The notes below the pieces were generated by a model. The model worked only from the letters and a program-made list of their open reading frames with translations. It was not told where the DNA came from and ran no database searches. A DNA stretch of 64,000 nucleotides from an uncultured Prochlorococcus sp. (GTDB lineage Bacteria > Cyanobacteriota > Cyanobacteriia > PCC-6307 > Cyanobiaceae): assembly GCF_902522795.1 (NCBI RefSeq), contig NZ_CABYWZ010000006.1:17498-81497 (forward strand). The letters are read 5' to 3'. Positions 25,318 to 35,338 of this stretch are shown in pieces (the stretch's first letter is position 1; every line of letters begins with the position of its first letter). Both the position numbers and the translations under genes were made by a program.

Positions 25318-26448
25318 TTGACAAAGATACTTATTCCTTCCGAAACAAGCTCTGGTGAAAGGAGAGTTTCAGCTACTCCAGAAGCGGTAAAGAAATTAAA
25401 AAGCCTTGGATGTGACGTTTATATTGAAAGTTTAGCGGGAAAATTATCAGGATTTAGTGACTTGTCATATGAAGAATCGGGTGGAAAAATAATAAGTAAC
25501 TTAGATCAGAAAATTTGGGGTGAAGCTGACCTAATATTTTGTGTTCAAACTCCATCAGAGGATAATTTAACTAAATTAAAGAAAGGTGCAGTTCTTCTAG
25601 GTCTTCTTAACCCATATGGTAATAAGGAACTTCTCAAGATTATAAATAGTAATAAGATTTCAGCTTTATCACTAGAATTGCTTCCGAGGATTAGTAGAGC
25701 CCAATCGTCTGATGTTCTTTCTTCACAGGCCAATATCGCTGGATATAAAGCAGTTCTTTTAGCTGCAAGTGAGTTAGATAGATATTTCCCAATGCTTATG
25801 ACTGCAGCAGGCACAGTTCAACCTGCGAAAGTAGTGGTTCTTGGTGGTGGAGTTGCAGGATTGCAGGCAGTTGCGACAGCAAAAAGACTTGGTGCAATAG
25901 TATTTGTATCTGATATTAGACCTGCTGTTAAAGAACAAGTAGAGTCCCTCGGAGCAAGATTTATAGAACTTCCTGAAGTGGATGAAAAACCTGGAGAAGC
26001 TGGGGGTTATGCAAAAGCTGTAACACCCGAGTTCCTTTCAAAACAGAAGGCTACTTTAACTAAATATTTATCTGAAGCCGATGTTGCTATATGTACTGCG
26101 CAAGTTCTAGGTAAAAAGGCCCCTGTTTTAATAGACGCTCCCATGATTGAAAAAATGAGACCTGGTGCAGTAATTATTGATTTAGCAGTTTCTCAGGGAG
26201 GGAACTGTGCAGGAACAAAATCAAATGAAACTATTATCAAAGATGGGGTAAAACTTATAGGAGCGGGCGAATTACCCTCTTCAGTTCCTAATGATGCAAG
26301 TTCACTTTATGCTAAGAACTTAACATCTTTGATTACACCATTTATAAAAGATGGTGTAATTAAATTAGATAAAGAGGATGAACTCATTTCTGGATGTTTA
26401 TTAAGCGATGAAGGAGTTGTTCTTCAAAATAAAGTTTTTGAAAATTGA
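25318..26448 (+). CDS. pntA: NAD(P) transhydrogenase alpha subunit, part 1 (soluble, NAD-binding)
   Basis: 376 residues from TTG 25318; the conserved N-terminus TKILIPSETSSGERRVSATP starts here. NAD-binding Rossmann signature VVLGGGVAGLQAVATAKRLGA lies near residues 178-198, and the PAVKEQVESLGARF segment follows. The proton-pumping transhydrogenase transfers hydride between NADH and NADP+ across the inner membrane. In this group the alpha subunit is split into a soluble part and a small membrane part (next gene), as in many cyanobacteria and Rhodospirillum. Confidence 0.96.
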   Translation: MTKILIPSETSSGERRVSATPEAVKKLKSLGCDVYIESLAGKLSGFSDLSYEESGGKIISNLDQKIWGEADLIFCVQTPSEDNLTKLKKGAVLLGLLNPYGNKELLKIINSNKISALSLELLPRISRAQSSDVLSSQANIAGYKAVLLAASELDRYFPMLMTAAGTVQPAKVVVLGGGVAGLQAVATAKRLGAIVFVSDIRPAVKEQVESLGARFIELPEVDEKPGEAGGYAKAVTPEFLSKQKATLTKYLSEADVAICTAQVLGKKAPVLIDAPMIEKMRPGAVIIDLAVSQGGNCAGTKSNETIIKDGVKLIGAGELPSSVPNDASSLYAKNLTSLITPFIKDGVIKLDKEDELISGCLLSDEGVVLQNKVFEN

Positions 26449-26460
26449 GGTTTTAAAATT

Positions 26461-26754
26461 ATGTCTTTTATAAGTCTTCTTTGGGTTCTTTTACTTGGTA
26501 GTTTATTAGGCCTCGAGTTAATTGGAAAAGTTCCCCCTACCCTTCACACACCTCTGATGAGTGGAGCAAATGCAATTTCAGGAATAACAATGCTTGCAGC
26601 CTTAACTTTAATTGTAAAAGCAGAAGGTAATGTACCACTTTTAATCATTGGTTCAGTTTCTCTTGGATTTGCTCTTTTCAACGTTGTAGGCGGTTTCTTT
26701 GTAACTGATCGAATGCTCTCGATGTTTAGTCGTAAACCATCAAATAAGAAGTAA
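26461..26754 (+). CDS. NAD(P) transhydrogenase alpha subunit, part 2 (membrane)
   Basis: 97 residues, three to four transmembrane helices. The segment GLELIGKVPPTLHTPLMSGANAISG is typical of the membrane domain that belongs to the C-terminal part of PntA in enterobacteria, here present as HTPLMSGANAISGITMLAAL. It forms part of the proton channel. ATG follows the previous stop by 12 bases; pntB starts 8 bases later. Confidence 0.94.
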   Translation: MSFISLLWVLLLGSLLGLELIGKVPPTLHTPLMSGANAISGITMLAALTLIVKAEGNVPLLIIGSVSLGFALFNVVGGFFVTDRMLSMFSRKPSNKK

Positions 26755-26762
26755 TTTTTAAC

Positions 26763-28202
26763 ATGAATCTACCTGTAATCATTAAATTCGTTATTGACCT
26801 TCTAGCAGTACTTTTACTGGCTTTGGGAATAAAAGGGTTGTCAAAAGTAAAGTCAGCTAGGGATGCAAATAGATTAGCTGCATTTGCAATGTCGCTATCA
26901 GTAGTAGGATTACTTTCTTATTATTTAGGCACTTCTGGAATTGCTATTCAGTCTTGGATTTGGATAATAATTGGGTCAATCATAGGTAGTTTATTCGGAT
27001 CAATTCTTGCAAAAAAAGTACCTATGACCTCCATGCCTGAAACAGTGGCATTGTTCAATGGTTGTGGAGGAATGTCATCGCTTTTAGTGGCCTTAGGAGT
27101 AGCTATTTTCCCTATATCTAGTGGCCAAGAAAATTTTGATTTTTTTAAGTCACTTATTAACGAAGTTTCAATATCTGTTTCTATATTTGTTGGTGCCATA
27201 ACTTTCACGGGTTCAATTGTGGCGATGGCAAAGTTACAGGGTTTGTTGTCAACTCCAGGATGGACTCAGAGCAAAGTTAGACATTTTGTAAATATTGTTT
27301 TTGCAGTTGCTTCCTTGATAGCCTTTCTTGATTTGATAAACGGCAATACAAGCTCTATTTGGCTTTTAGTTATAGTTTCTTCTTTATTAGGTATTGGAGT
27401 TACTTTGCCAATTGGTGGAGCAGATATGCCAGTCGTTATATCTTTATTAAATAGCTATTCAGGGATTGCAGCAGCAGCAGCAGGTTTCGTTGTAGATAGT
27501 CAGCTTTTGATAGTAGCAGGCGCAATGGTTGGAGCGGCAGGTCTAATACTTACTCAAGTAATGTGCAAGGGTATGAATAGATCATTGGTCTCAGTTCTTT
27601 TTGGAGGATCTTTATCTGCACAAAGTACAGCCTCTTCTGGTTCAGGAGAATATACAAATATAACTTCTTGCAGTGTTGAAGAATGCGCATTGACTTTAGA
27701 GGCAGCCAACAAGGTAATTATTGTTCCTGGTTATGGTCTGGCAGTAGCTCAAGCTCAACATACTTTAAGGGAAGTGACAAAAAAACTAGAGCAAAATGGT
27801 ATTGAAGTTGTTTACGCAATTCATCCTGTAGCAGGGAGGATGCCTGGACATATGAATGTACTTTTAGCAGAAGCTGATGTTCCTTACGAACAACTTAAAG
27901 AGATGGACGTTGTAAATCCTGATTTTCCAGCAACGGATGTTGTTTTAGTTTTAGGAGCAAATGATGTAGTAAATCCTCAAGCTAAAAATGATACCTCTTC
28001 TCCTTTATATGGCATGCCAGTTCTTGATGTGCAGGAAGCAAGAACGGTATTTGTAATTAAACGTGGTATGAGTGCAGGTTACTCTGGAATAAAAAATGAT
28101 TTATTTGATCTGCCAAATACCTCAATGGTCTTTGGGGACGCAAAAAAAGTACTGAATGATTTGATTGGAGAATTAAAGGATCTTGGAGTTGGGGAGAAAT
28201 AA
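26763..28202 (+). CDS. pntB: NAD(P) transhydrogenase beta subunit
   Basis: 479 residues. About eight transmembrane helices, then the NADP-binding domain: VPGYGLAVAQAQHTLREV and the EVVYAIHPVAGRMPGHMNVL region, with ANDVVNPQAKNDTSSPLYG at the C-terminus. Works with the two alpha gene products above. Its last 20 bases overlap the start of the downstream hydrolase gene, suggesting translational coupling. Confidence 0.96.
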   Translation: MNLPVIIKFVIDLLAVLLLALGIKGLSKVKSARDANRLAAFAMSLSVVGLLSYYLGTSGIAIQSWIWIIIGSIIGSLFGSILAKKVPMTSMPETVALFNGCGGMSSLLVALGVAIFPISSGQENFDFFKSLINEVSISVSIFVGAITFTGSIVAMAKLQGLLSTPGWTQSKVRHFVNIVFAVASLIAFLDLINGNTSSIWLLVIVSSLLGIGVTLPIGGADMPVVISLLNSYSGIAAAAAGFVVDSQLLIVAGAMVGAAGLILTQVMCKGMNRSLVSVLFGGSLSAQSTASSGSGEYTNITSCSVEECALTLEAANKVIIVPGYGLAVAQAQHTLREVTKKLEQNGIEVVYAIHPVAGRMPGHMNVLLAEADVPYEQLKEMDVVNPDFPATDVVLVLGANDVVNPQAKNDTSSPLYGMPVLDVQEARTVFVIKRGMSAGYSGIKNDLFDLPNTSMVFGDAKKVLNDLIGELKDLGVGEK

Positions 28203-29268
28203 TAGTATATCTTTTAGTTTTTCAGATTACGCAAAAAATAAGCCATTTCGAGAAGTCTTACCTTGGATAGGTGGCGACTTACAAACTTTGAGAGATACTT
28301 TTGTTATTGATTTTGGTAAATCAAAAAAAAATAAAAAAATATTCTTTCCGATTAATAAAATTCTTTCTAAAAAATTTGAATGTGATTATCTTCTAGGGTT
28401 TTTAGAATTACCTGAAAACTTAGACTCACTTAGGGGTTTTGTAATCGTTACACATGGTTTAGGGGGCTCAACTAAACGGTTTGGTTTAAGAAGAATCTCT
28501 AGAAAATTAGCAAATAATGGTTTTGGGGTTCTTAAATTAAATCTAAGAGGATCTGGATCTGCGAGATATTTAGCTAAAGGAAATTATTGTGCTAGATGCT
28601 CCAGTGATGTTATTTCAGCAATTAATTATTTTAAAAAATTCATTTATTTAGAGTTTAAAGATCTCATTAAGATAAACAATCCTCCAATTTACGGAGTTGG
28701 ATTATCTTTAGGCGGAACAATTCTTTTAAATGCCTGCTTAGATTACGATGAAAACAAAGGAAAAAAACTTTTAGATGGCCTAGCCTGTGTGAGTAGCCCT
28801 TTAGATTTATCATCATGCAGTCTCTGTATTGAAAAATCTAGAAATTATATCTACCAAAAATGGTTACTTCACCGCTTAAAAAATCAGTTATGGGAGGGAT
28901 TTAATGATGAAGGCAAACTCCTTGATAACGAGAAATTAAGAATAAAAATTAGAAATTTAAAAAGTATAAGAGAATTTGATAAGAAATTTACAGCTCCTAG
29001 TTGGGGATTTAATTCTTTAGAGGATTATTATATTAAAGCTTCTCCAATATTTAGAATCCAAAACTCAATAAAAAAATTACCTCAAATGCTTTTTATTCAT
29101 GCCAAGGATGATCCATGGGTTCCATATACGGATACTTTGAATTTAAGAAAAGAATCTATTGATAAATTCACTATTTTTATAACTGAAAAAGGAGGTCATA
29201 ATGGTTTTCATTCGATTAATGGCTGCTGGTCAGACGAAGTTGTAAAAAACTGGTTTATGAGTATCTAG
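28183..29268 (+). CDS. YheT/ABHD-type alpha/beta hydrolase
   Basis: 361 residues, TTG start at 28183 within the end of pntB. The pattern THGLGGSTKRFG (oxyanion loop), GVGLSLGGTILLN with nucleophile Ser, FIHAKDDPWVP (acid) and EKGGHNGFHS (His) matches the YheT/Embryogenesis-associated EMB8 family, which has the two-Gly nucleophile elbow of the GLSLGG type. Substrate unknown. An extra Cys-rich patch occurs around residues 205-215 (SSCSLCIEKS). Overlap with pntB points to cotranscription; convergent with the ferredoxin gene. Confidence 0.85.
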   Translation: MELGRNNSISFSFSDYAKNKPFREVLPWIGGDLQTLRDTFVIDFGKSKKNKKIFFPINKILSKKFECDYLLGFLELPENLDSLRGFVIVTHGLGGSTKRFGLRRISRKLANNGFGVLKLNLRGSGSARYLAKGNYCARCSSDVISAINYFKKFIYLEFKDLIKINNPPIYGVGLSLGGTILLNACLDYDENKGKKLLDGLACVSSPLDLSSCSLCIEKSRNYIYQKWLLHRLKNQLWEGFNDEGKLLDNEKLRIKIRNLKSIREFDKKFTAPSWGFNSLEDYYIKASPIFRIQNSIKKLPQMLFIHAKDDPWVPYTDTLNLRKESIDKFTIFITEKGGHNGFHSINGCWSDEVVKNWFMSI

Positions 29269-29599
29269 GACTATTTAAAAATGGAGTTTTTTTGAAAATC
29301 CATTTTTCTATTGGCTTGCCGTTAATAATATGTGAGGTAAAAATTTCAGAAATTTTTTCTGGAGAAACTTTCTCATACCAAATACCATCAGGCCAAATAA
29401 GAAGAATTGGACCGTTCTTACATATTCTTAAACAGTCAGCTTTTGATCTTAATATATGAACGTTTTTTGTAGAGGGATCATTCTCAAATTTTTTTAAAGT
29501 CTTTTTCAGACATTCCCATGTTTTTTGACCTTCATTGCCTTTAAAGCATTTCTGTTTTGTGGGTGTTGCGCATAGTAGAAGATGTTTTTTTATATTCAC
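29255..29599 (-). CDS. Thioredoxin-like [2Fe-2S] ferredoxin
   Basis: 114 residues, GTG start at 29599. Cysteines at positions 10, 18, 56 and 60 (LLLCATPTKQKC, then ADCLRICKNGP) fit the Trx-like ferredoxin cluster arrangement, which is followed by PILLIWPDGIWYEKVSPEKI, the conserved segment with Pro-Asp-Gly-x-Trp-Tyr. Such ferredoxins serve as electron carriers or as chaperone-like domains; the physiological partner is unknown. Start is 2 bases after the dxr stop on the same strand; ends convergent with the YheT-type hydrolase (14-base overlap). Confidence 0.88.
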   Translation of the reverse strand: MNIKKHLLLCATPTKQKCFKGNEGQKTWECLKKTLKKFENDPSTKNVHILRSKADCLRICKNGPILLIWPDGIWYEKVSPEKISEIFTSHIINGKPIEKWIFKKTPFLNSPRYS

Positions 29600-29601
29600 T
29601 T

Positions 29602-30831
29602 TTATCCAATACTTACATATTTTTTCCCTTTTTTAATTTCTTGCTCAACAAAAAGTCTGGCCCAATTGTCTACTTCAAGAATATCCTCCAATTCGGGACT
29701 CAAATTCAAATTCTCAATATGTGATTCACAAGCTTTACTTATAAATGTTGGAATTTCTTGAAAAGAAATTTTTTCCTTGAGGAATTGTTCAACAGCCATT
29801 TCATTAGCAGCATTTAAGACTGCAGGCATAGTCCCAGAAGATTTTCCTGCAGCATAGGCAAGTCCCATGCATGGATATTTAAACTCGTCTGGCTCTTTAA
29901 AAGTTAATTTTCCAATTTCACTTAGGTTTAATCTTTTCCAATTTGTTTTAAATCTTTCAGGCCAACTCATCGCATATAAAATGGGTAGTTTCATATCTGG
30001 CCAACCTAATTGAGCTAATACTGAAGAATCTTCCATCTCAATCATTGAATGAATAATACTTTGAGGGTGGATAACTATTTCGATATTTTCGTAAGAGGTC
30101 CCAAATAAATAATGGGCTTCTATAACTTCTAATCCTTTATTCATAAGAGTTGCAGAATCTACAGTTATTTTTTTTCCCATATCCCAATTAGGATGTGAAG
30201 TCGCATCTTCCACTGTGACATACTTTAAATCCTCAACGGCCCAATCTCTGAAAGCACCACCAGAAGCTGTTAAATGTATGGCTTTTAAACCCTTAGGCAT
30301 CTCTCCTGTTGAAAAATCTGCATTTTCATAATTAGGTAATCCTTGTAAACATTGAAAGATAGCAGAGTGTTCTGAATCAGCAGGTAAAAGCCTACTATTA
30401 TTTTTCTTTAATGCAGGAATAACAATTGGTCCTGCCGCAATTAAAGTTTCTTTGTTAGCAAGTGCAATATTTTTCCCCGCATTAATTGCTGACATTGTTG
30501 GAATTAATCCTGCACAGCCTACTATCCCTGTCACCACAGTATCTGCCTTATCCCATGCTGCAACTGCGTTAATGCCCTGCTTTCCACCTAAAACCAAGGG
30601 AGTATCATCCAAATCTAAGTTATTAATATTATCTTTTAAATCTTCTATAAGACTTTCATCCTCAATTGCAACTACCTCTGGTTTATGTGTTTTAACTTGT
30701 TCAGTTAATAAATTAATATTTCTTCCTGCAGAAAGAGCTACGGCTTTAAACTTATCAGGCTGCTCACTAGCTATTTCGAGAGTTTGAGTCCCTATTGAAC
30801 CAGTAGAACCGAGCACAGTAATGTATTTCAA
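29602..30831 (-). CDS. dxr: 1-deoxy-D-xylulose-5-phosphate reductoisomerase
   Basis: 409 residues, TTG start at 30831. NADPH-binding [20 protein letters not shown] (residues 8-27), metal-binding [14 protein letters not shown] and the ASGGAFRDW loop that closes over the substrate are all present. It converts DXP to methylerythritol phosphate, the committed MEP-pathway step for isoprenoids (chlorophyll phytol, carotenoids, quinones). Metabolically central in cyanobacteria. Confidence 0.97.
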   Translation of the reverse strand: MKYITVLGSTGSIGTQTLEIASEQPDKFKAVALSAGRNINLLTEQVKTHKPEVVAIEDESLIEDLKDNINNLDLDDTPLVLGGKQGINAVAAWDKADTVVTGIVGCAGLIPTMSAINAGKNIALANKETLIAAGPIVIPALKKNNSRLLPADSEHSAIFQCLQGLPNYENADFSTGEMPKGLKAIHLTASGGAFRDWAVEDLKYVTVEDATSHPNWDMGKKITVDSATLMNKGLEVIEAHYLFGTSYENIEIVIHPQSIIHSMIEMEDSSVLAQLGWPDMKLPILYAMSWPERFKTNWKRLNLSEIGKLTFKEPDEFKYPCMGLAYAAGKSSGTMPAVLNAANEMAVEQFLKEKISFQEIPTFISKACESHIENLNLSPELEDILEVDNWARLFVEQEIKKGKKYVSIG

Positions 30832-30913
30832 TTTTCTCTGATATTTCTAATATCTTCCCATTTAAAGGTGTATTTAAAAAACAAAAATTTCAAATTGGTT
30901 TTTTTCTTAAAAT

Positions 30914-32383
30914 TTAGACCCTTATCCATGTTGTTATTTCCTTTGTTTGATCAATAAGTTCAATACCTTTTTCTTTCAACAAATTCCTGATTTTATCGGC
31001 CTTCGCATAATTCTTTTCCATTTTTGCTTTCAATCTTTCATCGATTAGCGATGATATTTCGTCTTCTTTTATTTTACTTTCTTTTACTAAAACCTCTCTT
31101 TTTAGACCAAGTACCTCAGTCAACTTTTCAAGAGTTTTAAAATTCTCAAGTAGAAAGAATTTTTCATTTAGGTCTATTTTAAAACCTTCAACCCTTTGAA
31201 ATTGGTTTAAAAAGTTTTTTAATGGTTTCGCTAAATCGTAAATAATTGCAATAGCACCTGCTGTATTAAGGTCATTTCCAAGAGCCTCAGTAAATTTAAG
31301 CTTTTTTTGAGATAATTCAAATCTTATTTTCTCTTTGTATTCTTCTTCGAGAGATTCATTTTTATCAATAGATCTAAAAGCACCTTTTGTAAGGTCCATA
31401 AAAGAAAGTGCTACATTAATGTTTTTCCAAGCTTCTGAAGCACTCCTTAAAGCTTCTTCAGTAAAATCAAGTGGTTTTCTATAATTCACAGTCATAACAA
31501 AATATCGCAAAGTCATAGGGCTTATACCTGACTTAATTAGTTCTCTTATAGTTTTAAAATTTTTAAGGGATTTACTCATCTTTTGTCCATTTACATTGAC
31601 CATCCCATTGTGTAACCAATAGTTCGCAAGCTTTTTGCCATTGGCTGCTTCTGATTGGGCGATTTCATTCTCATGATGCGGAAAAATCAAATCAGAACCA
31701 CCTAAATGGATATCAATAGTATCTCCTAATTCATCTTTAACCATCGCCGAACATTCAATATGCCATCCTGGCCTACCTTTACCCCATGGCGAATCAAAAA
31801 ATGGTTCATCATCTTTAGCTTTTTTCCATAGCGCAAAATCTTGCGGATTAAGTTTTTTACTATTTTCCTCATTAACCATTCTTCCTTGCTGATTGATATT
31901 TTGTTCTTGTAAATTTTGATTACTTAGCTTTCCATAATTTTTATTTTTAAAAACAGAATAATAAACGTCTCCATCCCTAGAGTATGCATAACCTTTGTCC
32001 TCAAGGATTGTTATGAAGGAACAGATATTGCATATATGATTCGTTGCTCTTGGCATGCTATCCGGACGCATTATCCCTAAAGAATCCATATCTTTGTGAA
32101 ATTCAATGATATTCTTTTCAGATACTTTCTTCATTGAACTGCTTTCTTCTTTCGCTCTTTTTAAGATCTTGTCATCAATATCTGTAAAATTTTGAACATA
32201 CTTCACTTTGAAATCACTGTAAATTAAAAATCTTCTCAATACATCCCAAGCGATATAACTTCTAGCATGACCAAGATGACATAAATCATAAACAGTTACC
32301 CCACAACAATAAATTTTTACTACATCATCAATAGGCTTAAAAACCTCAACTTTTTTGCTTAAAGTATTAAAAAGTTTGATCAT
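30914..32383 (-). CDS. cysS: Cysteinyl-tRNA synthetase
   Basis: 489 residues. HIGH-type motif CHLGHARSYIAWDVLRR, the zinc site with Cys/His (YCCGVTVYD... and GWHIECSAM), and the KMSKS-type loop KMSKSLKNF are clear. It activates Cys and charges tRNA-Cys in the cytosol. Length is standard. Followed downstream on the same strand by dxr (82 bases) and preceded by polA (24 bases). Confidence 0.97.
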   Translation of the reverse strand: MIKLFNTLSKKVEVFKPIDDVVKIYCCGVTVYDLCHLGHARSYIAWDVLRRFLIYSDFKVKYVQNFTDIDDKILKRAKEESSSMKKVSEKNIIEFHKDMDSLGIMRPDSMPRATNHICNICSFITILEDKGYAYSRDGDVYYSVFKNKNYGKLSNQNLQEQNINQQGRMVNEENSKKLNPQDFALWKKAKDDEPFFDSPWGKGRPGWHIECSAMVKDELGDTIDIHLGGSDLIFPHHENEIAQSEAANGKKLANYWLHNGMVNVNGQKMSKSLKNFKTIRELIKSGISPMTLRYFVMTVNYRKPLDFTEEALRSASEAWKNINVALSFMDLTKGAFRSIDKNESLEEEYKEKIRFELSQKKLKFTEALGNDLNTAGAIAIIYDLAKPLKNFLNQFQRVEGFKIDLNEKFFLLENFKTLEKLTEVLGLKREVLVKESKIKEDEISSLIDERLKAKMEKNYAKADKIRNLLKEKGIELIDQTKEITTWIRV

Positions 32384-32407
32384 CTTAAAATAAGTATTTC
32401 ATAAGGT

Positions 32408-35338
32408 TTATTTTGTCTCCATCCAATTGTCTCCAATTCCAACATCAACTAAAAGAGGCACATTTAATTTTACACAATCTTCCATAGTCTTCTTTACTAA
32501 TTTCGTCGTAATTTCTAAAGAATCTGGTTCAACTTCAAACAATAATTCATCATGTACTTGTAAAAGCATTTTTGCTGGAACATTCATTTCTATGAATTTT
32601 TTATTTAGTTGAACCATTGCAATTTTAATAATATCTGCACTTGAACCCTGAATTGGGGCATTGGCTGCGGCTCTTAGTGACTGTGCTTCCATGCCAGCTC
32701 TTCTTGCCGCTTGCAAATCAATTTCGTAAGGATCTTTTCCTAGTAATCTTCCAAGTCCATTTTTATCAAACTTAAATTCTCTCTTTCTACCAAAAATTGT
32801 TTTTACATAGCCTTTTGATAAGGCAAGCCTTTCTTGAAGTTCAAGAAATTTGAAAATTTTTGAATATCTTTCTTTGTATTTTATTAGGAATTCTTTTGCT
32901 TCTGGAGTACTTACTCCTGTAGAACGTGCAAACTTTTTAATTCCCATACCATAGATAACTCCGAAATTTATTGTTTTCCCAACTCTCCTCTCATCAGAGG
33001 AAATTTCTTCTTTCTCAAAAATTAATCTTGCAGTCAAAGAATGAATGTCTTCATTTTTATGAAATGCATTTATCAGTATTTCTTCATCCGCAAAATGAGC
33101 GAGTATTCTTAATTCGATCTGAGAATAATCAGCTGATAAAAGTTTCCAATTTTTTTCAGGCAAGAATGCTTTTCTGATTCTTCTACTAAATTCAGTCCGA
33201 ACCGGGATATTTTGAAGATTAGGATTACTACTACTTAGTCTCCCAGTCGCTGTAGCAGCTTGATTAAAGTTTGTATGAACTCTTCCTGTTTTTTCGTTAA
33301 TAAGATTTGGAAGAGCATCAATATAGGTGCTAAGTAATTTGCTAAGAGTTCTATGTTTTATTAAATGTTGGATTATTTCATGTTCGTCGACTAATCTTTC
33401 CAGAACTACTGCATCTGTACTCCATCCTGTTTTTGTTTTCCGTGATTTTTTCTTATCCAAATTTAATTTTTCAAACAAGATCTCACCAAGTTGTTTTGGT
33501 GAGGATAGATTGAAACTTTCCTCTGCTAACTCATAAACTTTAGTTTCAATATCTTCTAAGGTACTTTTTAATTCTTTTGAGAGTTTATCTAAATAAGGGA
33601 TATCGATCGTAATTCCATTCATTTCCATTTGGGACAATACCGGCTCTAAAGGCAGCTCGATTTCTTCGAACAATTTGATTAATTCATCTTTTTCCTTTGA
33701 AAAACTTTCTTTAAAAATTTTGACAATCTTAAAAGTTAGAAAAACATCATAACCGCAGTAAATACTTGCTTCATCAATATCAACAAATGAAAAGTCTTTA
33801 TTTTTTCCAACTGTCTCCTTAAATGAAGGAGGCTTAAATCCAAATAATCTAAAACTAATTTCACTTAACCCATGTTTCTCCTGATTATTAAGAAGGTAGT
33901 CTGCTAACAAGGTGTCAAAGGTTACGCCTTTAAGACCCAGTCCATGATTAAAAAATATTTGCCTATCAAATTTAGAATTTTGGAGTGCCTTTTCTTTTTT
34001 TGGATCTTCTATCCAATTTCTTAGCTTTGAGAAAACATCTTCAATTGATAATTGATTGGGGGTCTCCTTTTTTGTTTGATGACCAAGAGGTATATAAAAT
34101 AAATCATCATTTTCTTCTCCAAGACATAACCCTATCCCAACAAGTTCCGCATCGATTGGATTCAAACTATTGGTCTCTGTATCTAAAGAAACTATTTGAT
34201 TAGTCTTGTCTAATCTTTGAATTAATTTATCAAGTAATTCGAAATCATTTACAACAGTTACCTTGATTTTAGGGATTTTATTTTGACTATTTTCTAATTC
34301 ACTTTTACTTGATCCCTTTTGATCTTTCTCCTCCTCTTTAGCTACATTATTTTTGTCAAAACCACCTTTGCTGAAAGTTGAATTGAAAATATCAATTTGT
34401 CTAAGTAGTGTTGATAGTTCTAATTTTTTCAGTGACTCTGAAAGTAGTTCTTGATTTATATTTTTTAATTCATAACCGTTACTTAAAATTAAAGGCACCT
34501 CAGTATTTATTTTTGCTAGATCCCTTGAAAGAAAAGCATTATGTTTATCGTTTCTGAGCTTTTCTATAACTGAACCTTTGATGAATCCTTTATATTTCTT
34601 ATCGTTGTTCTGCTGAATCTTGTCCAAAGCTTGATAGATTCCATCAAGCGTATCGTTCTCTTTTAGTAGATTAATTGCAGTTTTTGGACCTACCCCCTTA
34701 ATACCTGGAATATTATCAGAACTATCACCAGTTAGGGCTTTGAGATCAACTACTCTTTCTGGCGCAACACCTAATTTTTCTTTTACTCCATTTTCATTCA
34801 TAAGAGTTGGATTTCCACTTTTCGCATATGGACCCCCACCCATATAAAGTACATAAATATCTTTTTGATCATCTACTAATTGAAATAAGTCCCTATCTCC
34901 AGAAAGAATATTTACACACCATCCTTTAGAAGAAGCATCATTTGCAATTGTGCCTAGGAGATCATCTGCTTCGTATCCTGGAGATTTAAAAATTGGTAAA
35001 TTAAGGCTTTCTTCTAAAATGATTTCTAGTTGTTCAATATCCTGAAAAAAAACATCTGGTGCTACATCTCTATTGGCCTTGTAATTTGGATCTAATTCAT
35101 GTCTGAAAGTAGGTTTTTCTGTATCAAACGTAATACAAACACCCTCAGGACTAATAGTTTTACAATTATCCAGAAGGCTTTTTAGAAATCCATAAGTGAC
35201 ACTTGTTGGAAATCCCTCTTTAGTGGTTAAACCTCCATCAATCCCTTTGCTAAATGCATAGAAACTTCTAAAAGCAAGTGAGTGGCCATCGACTAAAAGT
35301 AAAATTGGTTTTTTAGAGTTTTCAGATTTTAAACTCAT
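32408..35338 (-). CDS. polA: DNA polymerase I
   Basis: 976 residues. Three domains in order: 5'-3' nuclease (LLVDGHSLAFRSFYA, then GDRDLFQLV, DLKALTGDSSDNIPG), 3'-5' exonuclease with VSLDTETNSLNP (Asp and Glu metal ligands), and the polymerase palm with SADYSQIELRILAHF (motif A) and QVHDELLFEV (motif C). The finger motif AKTINFG-type segment is present as GKTINFGVIYGMG. It performs repair and Okazaki fragment processing. Overlaps the upstream HlyD-type gene's stop by 4 bases (ATGA), so they may be cotranscribed. Confidence 0.97.
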   Translation of the reverse strand: MSLKSENSKKPILLLVDGHSLAFRSFYAFSKGIDGGLTTKEGFPTSVTYGFLKSLLDNCKTISPEGVCITFDTEKPTFRHELDPNYKANRDVAPDVFFQDIEQLEIILEESLNLPIFKSPGYEADDLLGTIANDASSKGWCVNILSGDRDLFQLVDDQKDIYVLYMGGGPYAKSGNPTLMNENGVKEKLGVAPERVVDLKALTGDSSDNIPGIKGVGPKTAINLLKENDTLDGIYQALDKIQQNNDKKYKGFIKGSVIEKLRNDKHNAFLSRDLAKINTEVPLILSNGYELKNINQELLSESLKKLELSTLLRQIDIFNSTFSKGGFDKNNVAKEEEKDQKGSSKSELENSQNKIPKIKVTVVNDFELLDKLIQRLDKTNQIVSLDTETNSLNPIDAELVGIGLCLGEENDDLFYIPLGHQTKKETPNQLSIEDVFSKLRNWIEDPKKEKALQNSKFDRQIFFNHGLGLKGVTFDTLLADYLLNNQEKHGLSEISFRLFGFKPPSFKETVGKNKDFSFVDIDEASIYCGYDVFLTFKIVKIFKESFSKEKDELIKLFEEIELPLEPVLSQMEMNGITIDIPYLDKLSKELKSTLEDIETKVYELAEESFNLSSPKQLGEILFEKLNLDKKKSRKTKTGWSTDAVVLERLVDEHEIIQHLIKHRTLSKLLSTYIDALPNLINEKTGRVHTNFNQAATATGRLSSSNPNLQNIPVRTEFSRRIRKAFLPEKNWKLLSADYSQIELRILAHFADEEILINAFHKNEDIHSLTARLIFEKEEISSDERRVGKTINFGVIYGMGIKKFARSTGVSTPEAKEFLIKYKERYSKIFKFLELQERLALSKGYVKTIFGRKREFKFDKNGLGRLLGKDPYEIDLQAARRAGMEAQSLRAAANAPIQGSSADIIKIAMVQLNKKFIEMNVPAKMLLQVHDELLFEVEPDSLEITTKLVKKTMEDCVKLNVPLLVDVGIGDNWMETK